Part shown: positions 1 through 8,100 of the stretch, in pieces
Numbering within the stretch: the first letter of the stretch is position 1
Layout of the letters: every line of letters starts with the position of its first letter
From: DASPXK01 sp035637315
Lineage (GTDB): Bacteria; Chloroflexota; UBA6077; JACCZL01
Length of the DNA: 13,778 bases
Direction of reading: 5' to 3'
Assembly: GCA_035637315.1 (NCBI GenBank)
Contig: DASPXK010000034.1
Span: 1 to 13,778 of the forward strand
Notes under the pieces: model-generated
What the model was told of the DNA's origin: nothing
The model's database searches: none
Seen by the model: only the letters and a program-made list of their open reading frames with translations
Made by a program: the position numbers and the translations under genes

Positions 1-723
1 GGATACACCATCCAGCCGAACTTCGACGCGAGCGTGCCCTGGCTCTGGTCCGGCGGTGGCGATTACATGAACACCGAGGAGACACAGTGTACGCTCGACA
101 GCGCCGACTCGGTCGCCGCCCTCGAGTTCGCGGTCGGCATGTTCACCAAGGACAAGATTGCCCCGCCAGTGACCGACCTGGCGAATGCGAACCTGGCGCG
201 CGAGCAGTTCTACAGCGGCAAGGTCGCGATGTACGCGGACGGGCCCTGGAACATCATCAACGTCCGCAAGAACGCCAAATTCAACTGGGACATCGCACCC
301 TTCCCGGCCGGCAAGGCCGGCAGCGTCACCTGGGTCGCGGGCTCGGGCTTCGGCATCTCCAACACGACGAAGTACCCCGAGGAGAGCTGGCAGGCCTTGA
401 AGGTCATCACCAGCGGCGAGTCGCTCCAGAAGCTCGCCAAGGCCGGGCGCGCCTATCCCGCTCGCCAGTCGACCGTTGGGGCGTTCAAGAGCCCGGATCT
501 GCCGCCCAAGAACGTCGACGTGGTCGAGAAGATCCTCACCCAGCAAGCCGGCAAGACGCGCTTCTATCGCACCACGACGACCTGGCAGGAGACGGTGCTG
601 ATGCTGAACCGGGACTACAATCCGGTCTTCACAGGCCAGCAGTCGGTCCAGGACACGGTGGCCAACGTCAAGCCCAAGTTCGACGAGCTGCTCAAGAAAC
701 ACCAGGAGCTCGCCAGGCGGTGA
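1..723 (+). CDS. Sugar ABC transporter substrate-binding protein, C-terminal part (5' end outside window)
   Basis: The reading frame is open from base 1 and ends at TGA 721-723, giving 240 residues of the C-terminal half of an extracellular solute-binding protein of the MalE/UgpB type (SBP family 1). Visible family features are a segment WLWSGGGDYMN near the left edge, a central AMYADGPWNI segment typical of the sugar-contacting hinge region, and the GSGFGISNTTKYPEESWQ stretch followed by a helical C-terminus ending in Lys/Arg-rich residues. The signal peptide and lipobox would lie upstream of the window. Two permease genes follow directly, so the protein should deliver a saccharide to that pair at the outer face of the membrane. 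The ligand cannot be read from the sequence; the downstream glycosidase and mutarotase point to a deoxyhexose-containing saccharide (inference). Confidence 0.93.
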   Translation, partial: GYTIQPNFDASVPWLWSGGGDYMNTEETQCTLDSADSVAALEFAVGMFTKDKIAPPVTDLANANLAREQFYSGKVAMYADGPWNIINVRKNAKFNWDIAPFPAGKAGSVTWVAGSGFGISNTTKYPEESWQALKVITSGESLQKLAKAGRAYPARQSTVGAFKSPDLPPKNVDVVEKILTQQAGKTRFYRTTTTWQETVLMLNRDYNPVFTGQQSVQDTVANVKPKFDELLKKHQELARR

Positions 724-730
724 GGGCAGA

Positions 731-746
731 GCCCGCCACTGCGGGC
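731..746 (+). promoter_or_regulatory. Intercistronic RNA hairpin between binding-protein and permease genes
   Basis: GCCCGC (731-736), loop CACT, GCGGGC (741-746) form a perfect 6-bp GC stem in the 49-nt gap after the binding-protein stop codon. No U-run follows, so it is unlikely to be a full terminator. In known binding-protein-dependent transporters such hairpins protect the upstream mRNA 3' end and lower permease expression; that role here is inference. Confidence 0.4.
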
Positions 747-772
747 GGCGGGTCAGCCCCGGAACGGTCGGC

Positions 773-1705
773 ATGGCGAGCATAGTCGCCGCGGCGCCGT
801 GGCACACTCGGTGGGCGGCCATGAGGCGCTGGTGGGCCCGCGACCACCAGACCCTCACCGCCTACCTATTCCTGCTGCCCAACATTGTCGGCTTCCTGGC
901 ATTCTCGGCCCTGCCGGTCCTGGCGGCTCTGGTCCTCTCGCTCTACGACTGGGACCTGCTGCTCGGGAGGTCGTTTGTCGGCCTCGGCAACTTCCGCCAG
1001 CTGCTCGACGACGCGGTCTTCCGCGCCGCCTTCGTCAACACGTTCTACTTCTCGGCGGTGAGCGTCCCGCTCTCGGTGGGGCTCGGCCTCGCGGCCGCCC
1101 TGCTCACCAATCAGACCCTGCGGGGCGTAACGATCTTCCGCGGCATCTTCCTATTGCCCTACGTCACCATTACCGTCGCCCTGTCGCTCGTCTGGAAATG
1201 GCTCTACCTGCCCAACGTCGGGCTGATGAACCAGCTCCTGGCGCTGGTGGGCATCGCCGGCCCGGCCTGGCTCGTCGACCCGATCTGGGCGATGCCCGGC
1301 CTGATCCTCATGAGCGCCTGGAAGTCCTTCGGCTACAACATGGTCCTGTTCCTGGCCGGCCTCCAGAGCATCCCCCAGCACCTGTACGAGGCGGCGATGA
1401 TCGACGGGGCGACCGCCTGGCGGCGGTTCCTCCACGTCACTTTGCCGATGCTCTCGCCCACGACGTTCTTCGTCGTGGTGATCGCACTGATCAACTCGTT
1501 CCAGGTCTTCGACCAGGCGCTGATCATGACCAACGGCGGGCCCGGCACGGCCACGACAACCCTGGTCCTCCACATCTACCAGGTGGGCTTCCAGTCGTTC
1601 CACATGGGCTACGCGGCGGCGGTCGCCTGGGTCCTGTTCGCGGTCGTCTTCGCGTTCACCGTGGTCCAGTTCCGCGCTCAGCGGCGGTGGGTGACCTATG
1701 AATGA
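773..1705 (+). CDS. Sugar ABC transporter permease, MalF/UgpA type
   Basis: A 310-residue inner-membrane permease of the carbohydrate uptake transporter 1 class. About six hydrophobic segments are visible, the first near residues 30-57 and the last near 279-300. The cytoplasmic EAA loop that contacts the ATPase is at about 204-228: YEAAMIDGATAWRRFLHV, followed by TLPMLSP. The NGGPGTAT segment at about 254-261 is typical of MalF-like subunits. The ATG at 773 has only a weak GGAA ribosome site 8 nt upstream; ATG 821 (MRRWWARDHQ) is a possible alternative with a similarly weak site. The gene lies 49 nt after the binding-protein gene and its last 8 nt overlap the next permease, so the two permeases are probably translationally coupled and form a heterodimer. 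No ATPase gene is nearby. Confidence 0.95.
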   Translation: MASIVAAAPWHTRWAAMRRWWARDHQTLTAYLFLLPNIVGFLAFSALPVLAALVLSLYDWDLLLGRSFVGLGNFRQLLDDAVFRAAFVNTFYFSAVSVPLSVGLGLAAALLTNQTLRGVTIFRGIFLLPYVTITVALSLVWKWLYLPNVGLMNQLLALVGIAGPAWLVDPIWAMPGLILMSAWKSFGYNMVLFLAGLQSIPQHLYEAAMIDGATAWRRFLHVTLPMLSPTTFFVVVIALINSFQVFDQALIMTNGGPGTATTTLVLHIYQVGFQSFHMGYAAAVAWVLFAVVFAFTVVQFRAQRRWVTYE

Positions 1706-2585
1706 CGCGCGCGTCCTGACCGCCGCGCCCGGACGGTTGGCGCTCGCGGGCGCCGGGCGTCGGGCGATCACCGCCTGGACGGTCGTCGGCTACACGCTCC
1801 TGGTCGGCCTGGCAGTCTTTACGCTCATCCCGATCGTCTGGATGGTCCTGACAGCGCTCAAGTCCCCAGCCGAGGTGGCCCAGATCCCACCGACGTGGTG
1901 GCCGCGGACGTGGCACCCCGAGAACCTGGCTGCCGCCTGGAACGCCGCGCCGTTCGGCCGCTACCTCGCCAATACCCTGTTGATCGCCGTTAGCGTGACG
2001 GTGCTGGAGGTAAGCACATCGGCCCTCGCGGCGTACGCCTTCGCGCGGCTCCGCTTCCGCGGGCGCGACGCGCTCTTCCTCCTGTATCTGGCGACGTTGA
2101 TGATCCCGCGCCAGGTCACGATCATTCCGCTGTTCATCCTCATGCGGGAGCTGCACTGGGTAGATACGTACCATGGCCTGATCATCCCGCAAGCCTTCAG
2201 CGCGTTTGGCACGTTCCTGTTGCGGCAGTTCTTCCTGACAATCCCGTTCGAGCTCGAAGACGCCGCGCGGGTCGACGGCTCATCGCGCCTGGGCTGCCTG
2301 TTGCGGATCATCCTGCCCCTCTCGGGACCGGCCCTGGCCACGCTGGCCGTCTTCATCATGCTCTACCAGTGGAACAACCTGCTCTGGCCGCTGGTCATGT
2401 CGAACAGCGACGCGACCCGCCCGATTGCCGTCGGGCTGCGCGTCTTCCTCGGCCAGTACGGGACCGACTGGAACCTTCTGATGGCGGCCTCAACGCTCGC
2501 GATCGTCCCGGTCGTGGGCCTGTACCTGGTGGCGCAGCGCTGGTTCGTCCAGGGGATCACGCTGTCCGGCTTCGGCGGCCGCTAA
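1698..2585 (+). CDS. Sugar ABC transporter permease, MalG/UgpE type
   Basis: A 295-residue inner-membrane permease, partner of the preceding gene. The signature EAA loop lies at about 185-209 (ELEDAARVDGSSRLGCLLRI, followed by ILPLSGP), and the C-terminus ends in the family-typical QGITLSGFGGR. Hydrophobic segments begin near residue 27; the long N-terminal helix is followed by the extracytoplasmic stretch KSPAEVAQIPPTWWP, which is characteristic of MalG-like subunits. The start ATG 1698 lies inside the end of the upstream permease (8-nt overlap), with GGTGG at 1686-1690 as a likely ribosome site. The stop is 29 nt before the glycosidase start, so the three genes form one transcription unit. 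The usual length of the family (about 270-300 residues) is matched and nothing looks broken. Confidence 0.95.
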   Translation: MNDARVLTAAPGRLALAGAGRRAITAWTVVGYTLLVGLAVFTLIPIVWMVLTALKSPAEVAQIPPTWWPRTWHPENLAAAWNAAPFGRYLANTLLIAVSVTVLEVSTSALAAYAFARLRFRGRDALFLLYLATLMIPRQVTIIPLFILMRELHWVDTYHGLIIPQAFSAFGTFLLRQFFLTIPFELEDAARVDGSSRLGCLLRIILPLSGPALATLAVFIMLYQWNNLLWPLVMSNSDATRPIAVGLRVFLGQYGTDWNLLMAASTLAIVPVVGLYLVAQRWFVQGITLSGFGGR

Positions 2586-2601
2586 AGGCTAAGACAACCG
2601 C

Positions 2602-2606
2602 GGAGG
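2602..2606 (+). promoter_or_regulatory. Shine-Dalgarno site fixing the glycosidase start
   Basis: GGAGG, 8 nt before ATG 2615. The same reading frame is open far upstream into the permease gene, but this site and the onset of conserved-looking sequence choose ATG 2615. Confidence 0.75.
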
Positions 2607-2614
2607 GTCAGGCC

Positions 2615-4621
2615 ATGGAGCGTCCAAACGGGCTGCCGATGCGGCAGGTGCACCTCGACTTCCACACGGCGGGCAGCATCCCCGACGTGGGCCGCGACTG
2701 GGATGCGACCCACTTCGCCGAGACGGTCAGGCGCGCCCACATCGACAGCATGACGGTCTTCGCGAAGTGCCATCACGGCTACAGTTACCACCCGACCACG
2801 ATCGGGCGGATGCACCCGTCGCTCACGTTCGACCTGCTCGGCGCCCAGATCGAGGCGCTGCACTGTATCGGCGTCCGCGCGCCGATCTACATCAGCGTCG
2901 GCTTCGACGAGCTGATGGCCGACGAGCACCCCGAGTGGCGGCAGGTCAACGCGGACGGCCGCCTCGAGGGCAAGGGGCCGTTCGACGTCAAGGGCTGGCG
3001 GACGATGGACCTGGCCAGCCCGTACGGGGACTACATCCTGGCCCAGACCGAGGAGGTGCTTGAACGGTACAAACCGGTCGACGGGATCTTCTTCGACATC
3101 GTCCGCCCGATGGTCGACGGCGGCTACTCGGCCTCGCGACTCCGTCAGATGCGCGATGACGGGGTCGACGAGACGCAACAAGCCAAGGTCCAGGCGTGGT
3201 CCCTTCGGCTCGAGCGTCGTTTCATGGCTCGTGCAAGCGCGCTGGTGCGGAAGCGCAGCCCAGCCGCCACGATCTATTACAACAGCCGGCTGCGCCCGGA
3301 CCGCGAGCCCGAGCTGGGCACGCGCGCCGAACTGCCTTACTACACGCATATCGAGATCGAGTCCCTCCCGTCGGTGCAGTGGGGCTACAACCATTACCCG
3401 CTCTTCGCGACGTTCTTCCAGTCCCTCGGGATGCCGCTGCTCGGGATGACCGGCATCTTCCACAAGAGCTGGGCAGACTTCGGCGGCTTGAAGACGGAAG
3501 CCGCGCTCACCTATGAGTGCGCGCGGATGCTCGCCACGGGCGCGGCCTGCTCGGTCGGCGACCAGCTCCACCCGCGCGGCCGACTCGACCAAGCGGCTTA
3601 CGAGCGGATCGGCGCCGTCTACGCCCGCGCCGAAGCACTCGAGCCGTGGACCGCCGGGGCCGAGCCGGTCCCGGAGATCGGCGTGTTGCTGGCTGAAACT
3701 GGGCCCCGCTTCCAGGTCGTCGGCCGCGAGATCGACGAGGGGGCGCTGCGCATCCTGATGGAGCTGAACCGACCGTTCCAGTTCCTCGACCGCGCAGCCG
3801 ATCTGTCGCGTTACAGGGTGCTGATCGCGCCGGATGAGGTCCCGTTCGGTCCGGATCTCGCCGCGAAGGTGCGGCGGTATCTCGACGCTGGCGGGGCGTT
3901 GCTGCTCACCCACCGCGCCGGGCTGATGCCGGGCAGCGACCGGTTTGCGCTGGAGATCGGTGTCGAATACGCGGGGGAGGCGCCCCACAGCCCGGACTTC
4001 CTGGTGGTGGGAGAGGCGATCGGCGCGCCTCTGAATGCCTATCACCAGGTACTCTACGATCGGGGCAGCCGCGCGCGGGCCACGTCGGGCGCCGAAGTGC
4101 TGGCGCGGGTCGGCTATCCTTACTTCACACGCTCGCACGCCCAGTACATGTCGCACCAGCACACGCCGTTCGACCGGGTCAGCGACGACCCGGCGATCGT
4201 CCAGCGCGGCCGCGTGATCTACTGTCACAGTCCGCTGTTCGGCGCGTACCGTCGCCACGCCGTGCCCTACTACCGCGACCTGGTCGGCGCCCTGCTAGAC
4301 CGCCTGGCGCCGGACCGACTCATCCAGGCGCCGAACTTGCCCACGACTGCCGAGATCGGCCTGCTGCGCCAGCCACAGCTCGGCGGACGTCAGATCCTGC
4401 ACCTGATTCACGCCACCCCGCAACGGCGGGGAGAGGGCATCGAGGTGGTCGAGGACGTGCTGCCGCTGCACGACGTCCGGGTCGGGCTCCGGCTCGACCG
4501 CCCGGTGACGAGCGTCACCCTCGCGCCGAGCGGCGAGACGCTTCGGCACGAGACCGTGGACGGCATCACGTGGGTCACAGTGCCGGAAACGCGCGGGCAT
4601 CAGGTCGTGGTGTTCAGCTGA
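2615..4621 (+). CDS. Putative cytoplasmic glycoside hydrolase, GHL6-like with beta-galactosidase-trimerization-like domain
   Basis: A 668-residue protein with no signal peptide or membrane segment, so it should act in the cytoplasm on an imported saccharide. The N-terminal about 345 residues look like a TIM barrel of the hypothetical glycosyl hydrolase GHL6 type: HLDFHTAGSIPDVG at 13-26, a strand-end DGIFFDIVRP at 156-165 and HIEIESLP at 245-252. Asp161 and one of Glu246, Glu248 or Glu249 are candidate catalytic carboxylates (inference from strand-end placement). Residues of about 350-565 resemble the flavodoxin-like trimerization domain of family 42 beta-galactosidases (RVLIAPDEVP at 401-410, YLDAGGALLLTHRAG at 422-436), and the last about 100 residues look like a beta-sandwich. 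Similar proteins are often loosely annotated as alpha-L-fucosidase or beta-galactosidase; I cannot name the substrate. It sits between sugar permeases and a deoxysugar mutarotase. Confidence 0.8.
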   Translation: MERPNGLPMRQVHLDFHTAGSIPDVGRDWDATHFAETVRRAHIDSMTVFAKCHHGYSYHPTTIGRMHPSLTFDLLGAQIEALHCIGVRAPIYISVGFDELMADEHPEWRQVNADGRLEGKGPFDVKGWRTMDLASPYGDYILAQTEEVLERYKPVDGIFFDIVRPMVDGGYSASRLRQMRDDGVDETQQAKVQAWSLRLERRFMARASALVRKRSPAATIYYNSRLRPDREPELGTRAELPYYTHIEIESLPSVQWGYNHYPLFATFFQSLGMPLLGMTGIFHKSWADFGGLKTEAALTYECARMLATGAACSVGDQLHPRGRLDQAAYERIGAVYARAEALEPWTAGAEPVPEIGVLLAETGPRFQVVGREIDEGALRILMELNRPFQFLDRAADLSRYRVLIAPDEVPFGPDLAAKVRRYLDAGGALLLTHRAGLMPGSDRFALEIGVEYAGEAPHSPDFLVVGEAIGAPLNAYHQVLYDRGSRARATSGAEVLARVGYPYFTRSHAQYMSHQHTPFDRVSDDPAIVQRGRVIYCHSPLFGAYRRHAVPYYRDLVGALLDRLAPDRLIQAPNLPTTAEIGLLRQPQLGGRQILHLIHATPQRRGEGIEVVEDVLPLHDVRVGLRLDRPVTSVTLAPSGETLRHETVDGITWVTVPETRGHQVVVFS

Positions 4622-4689
4622 GCAGGCGTGCAGCAGGTCGCAGACCGTCCTTCTCCGCCGAAAGCCTGCTGCCCAGCGCCTGGAAATTC

Positions 4690-4695
4690 GGGAGG
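4690..4695 (+). promoter_or_regulatory. Shine-Dalgarno site fixing the mutarotase start
   Basis: GGGAGG, 6 nt before GTG 4702. It selects GTG 4702 over the in-frame ATG 4570, which lies inside the glycosidase gene and would add a 44-residue arginine- and serine-rich extension with no family resemblance. Confidence 0.8.
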
Positions 4696-4701
4696 CTGCG
4701 C

Positions 4702-5049
4702 GTGAAATCATACGGGCTGACGCTGTGCCTCCAGGACGACCCGGAGAAGATCGAGCGATACGTCGCGTACCACCGGGCCGTCTGGCCGAGTGTGATCGCG
4801 CGGCTGCGCGAGGTGGGCATCCACGAGATGAAGATCTTCTTGCGCGGGACGCGGATGTTCATGTACGTCGAGACCGACGACGATTTCGAGCCGCGCCGCG
4901 ACTTCGCCCGCATCAACGAGGACCCGAAGTCGGCCGAGTGGAACGCCCTCATGGCCACCCTGCAGGCACGCGCGCCCGAGGCGACGTCCGACGAATGGTG
5001 GGCGCTCATGGAGCTCGTCTTCGACATGCAGAGCCCGCAGCTGTCCTAG
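4702..5049 (+). CDS. L-rhamnose/L-fucose mutarotase (RhaM/COG3254 family)
   Basis: A 115-residue cytoplasmic protein of the RhaM-like dimeric alpha/beta family (family usual about 105-115) that interconverts alpha and beta anomers of 6-deoxyhexoses. The key family block YVAYHRAVWPSV at 20-31 contains the catalytic His24 and the WP pair; KIFLRGTRMFMYVETDDDF at 44-62 supplies the central strands. E. coli RhaM has a Trp-Trp pair in the next helix, whereas here there is a single Trp80 (SAEWNALM) plus a C-terminal WWALMELVF. This resembles what I recall of the COG3254 proteins of L-fucose oxidation clusters more than true RhaM, so the sugar may be fucose. The gene lies 80 nt after the glycosidase and ends the operon. 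It converges on the RND gene with a 55-nt gap (5050-5104) in which I see no convincing terminator. Confidence 0.88.
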   Translation: MKSYGLTLCLQDDPEKIERYVAYHRAVWPSVIARLREVGIHEMKIFLRGTRMFMYVETDDDFEPRRDFARINEDPKSAEWNALMATLQARAPEATSDEWWALMELVFDMQSPQLS

Positions 5050-5104
5050 CGAGCAACGTGAGCCAGCCCGACGAGTTGGCCGACACCACGCGTCCTACCG
5101 CTGA

Positions 5105-8100
5105 TCACCTTCGACCAGCCGGTGTGCCCGTCTTCGCGCGGCCATCCCTCCCGGCATTGGCCAACCGCGCCAACGGGTGAGGAAGCCAGCTCCACCACGC
5201 GGTCGGCCGAACGGGAGCCCCCGCGGCCGTTGCTGGCCGTTCCCAACCGTTGCGCCCATGTGGACGGGGCACCAGATCCGCCTCAAGCTCACGCGTTTGA
5301 GACGGCCGAGCCAGCGGCGCCGATGCCCTGCCTGGGCCGAACCGTCGCAGGACCGCCTGCTGCAGATCGTCGAAGATCGTGAACATCGCGGGCACGAACA
5401 CCAGCGTGAGCAGCGTGGACGTCAGCAGGCCACCGATCAGCACGACGGCAGCTGATTTGAGCAGTTCCGAGCCCTCTTCCAGGCCGCTCGCGATTGGCAG
5501 CAGGGCCGCCATCACCGAGAGCGTCGTCATGACGATCGGCCGCAGCCGCGTCGGCCCGGCCTCGAGGAGCGCCGTTGTCCGATCGTAGCCTCGGCTTTGC
5601 AGGATCTCGGTGTAGTCGACCAGCAGGATCGCGTTCTTGCCGACCAGGCCGACCAGGACGGCGAACCCGAGCAGCGAGAAGAGGGTGAACGGGGCATGGC
5701 TGAGGGCCATGGCGCCGAACGAGCCGACTACCGCCAGGGGCAGCGACATCAACACGGCCAGCGGCAAGACGAGCGAGCCGAACAGCATGAGCATCAGCAT
5801 GTACATCAACAGCACCGCCACCTCGAGCGCGCGGAAGATGTCGCCGAATGCCGTGCTACCCTGCTGCCCCTGGCCCGCGTAGGTCACCGCGTAGCCAGCC
5901 GGCAACGGGATCTGGCTGACCGCGCGCTGGACGGCGGCCTGGACGTCTCCGACCAGCTTCCCCTCGCCTGGCTCGGCCCCGATGGTCACGCCGCGGAGGC
6001 GATTGACGTGGCGGATCGAAGTCGGAATCTGAACCTGGCGGATCGTGGTGAACTGGCCGAGCTGGACGATGCCGCCGTTTGCGGTGGAGACCGGCAGGGT
6101 CGCGATGTCCTGGATCGAGGCCGCGTTGGCGTTGGCGCTGGCGTTCAGGACGCGGATGTCGATCGCGGTCCGCCCGGGTTGGCGGAACTGGAGGCCGTTC
6201 GAGCGGAAGCCATCGATGGCCGCCCGCAGTGCGGCGCCCGCGTTCTGGGCTGTGACGCCGAGATCGGCCGCCCGCGGCCAGTCGATCGTGGCGCGCAGCT
6301 GGGCCTGCAGGTTGTCGTTGCTCCTTCGAACGGCGGCCGCGCCGGGCACGGCCCGGACCGCCTCCTCGACCTGGGCCGCAAGCGTATTCAGCGTGCCCGG
6401 GTCCGTGCCCTGCACCTGCACCTGGATCGGCTGGCCCCCGAAGCCCCCGAAGCCGAAGGGGTTGGGCAGGCCGATCTGGATCTTGGCCGCCGGCATATTC
6501 GAGACGAAGATCTGCCGAAGCTCGGAGCCGATCTCGGCCGATGACCTCGTGCGCTCGGACGGCGGGACCAGCAGTGCTGTGATCTGCGCCTGGCTGTTTC
6601 CCCCGCCGCCATCGGCGCCCGGCAATCCACCTCCGGTCTGCCCGACGACCGAATAGATGCCACGCACTTCCTGGTAGCCGCGCAGGACCCGCTCCATCTG
6701 GAGCGCCACCGCGTTCGTCGTCTCCAGTGAGGTGGCCGAGGGCATCGAAAGGCTGATGTCGATCTCGCTTTGATCGCCACTCGGGAAGATGTCCGAGCCG
6801 ATCAAGCCCAGCACCCACAGGCCGATCCCGAAGCCGAAGCTCGCCAGCCCCACGCCGATGACCAGCCAGCGGTGCGGCAGGGCGTGGCGGAGCAGCGACT
6901 CGTACTTCCGTTCGAGGAATATGAAGCCTCGATCCCAGGCCTGACCGAAGCGCGCGAGAAGTGACTTTCCCTGGCCCGCGTCGTGTCTCAAGAAGCGACT
7001 GGCGAGCAGCGGCGTAAGAGTGAACGAGACGGCCAACGAGACGAGGGTCGCGGTGGCGATCACCAGCGCGAACGGACGGAGGAACTGGGCCGGAACGCCG
7101 CTGACCATCACGGCGATCGGCACGTAGACCACCACGTCGACAAAGGTGATGGTGATCGCGGCCAGGCCGATCTCGCCGCGACCCTCGACCGCCGCCGCGA
7201 ACGGCGGCTTGCCCATGTCCAGGTGGCGGTAGATGTTCTCCAGGACCACGATGCTGTCGTCCACCAGGATGCCCACGCTCAGCGTCAAGGCCAACATGGT
7301 CATCAGGTTCAGGGTGTAGCCCAGGGCGCTCATCATCACGAAGGCGGTCAGGAGCGAGGTCGGGATCGAGACGAGCACGATCAGCGTGCTGCGCCAGGTG
7401 TGAAGGAAGAGGAACAGGATCAGCCCCGTGGCCAGCACCGCCTCGATGAGCGCCCGTTGCACCGTGTTGAACGATCTGGATGTGTAGGTGGAGCCATCGA
7501 CCACGACGTCCAACCGGCTCCCGGGCGGCAACTGGGGCTGGAGACGTTCGATCGTCTGCTTCACCCCGTCGACGACGCTGATGGTGTTGGCGTCCGGCAG
7601 CTTGACCACGACCAGCGCCAGCCCCTCCTGGCCGTCGACCCGCACGATGGCGCTGCGCTTTTTGACCGTGTCCTGCACCTCCGCCACGTCGCGGAGGTAC
7701 ACCGCGCCGTTTGGAGTCTGGAGCACCGCGACGTTCCCGAGTTGCTGGGTCGAGGTCGCCAGCGCGTCGAAGTACACGCTCAAATCGCTGCCGCCAACGG
7801 TGATCGAGCCGGCGGGGACTTCCAATTGCTGGGCCTGCAGCGCGCCGATGACCTGGTTGATGGAGAGGCCGCGCGACTTGAGGCTGGCCTCGTCGACGAG
7901 GACGTGGACCTCCCTGGTTATGCCGGAGCGGATGTTCGTGCTGCCGACGCCCGGGATCGCGTTGAATTGCTTCTGGAGCACGTTCTCGGCGAAATCCTGC
8001 AGCGTCGCCAGGGGCTGCTGGCCCGACAGGACGACGGTCGCGACGCCCCGCGCGTTGATGTCGAACTTGCTGATGGCTGGCGCCTCGACCTCGGGCGGGA

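Noticed and set aside
2369..2614. Upstream extension of the glycosidase frame into the permease gene
   Set aside because: The added 82 residues overlap the permease in another frame, are Arg/Pro-rich, and ignore the GGAGG site before ATG 2615.
2582..4258. 558-codon minus-strand frame opposite the glycosidase
   Set aside because: Low-complexity Arg/Val/Asp-rich translation and no ribosome site; it shadows a gene with recognizable domains.
5050..5104. Possible bidirectional terminator between the mutarotase and the RND gene
   Set aside because: I found no stem of useful length and no T-run in these 55 bases.
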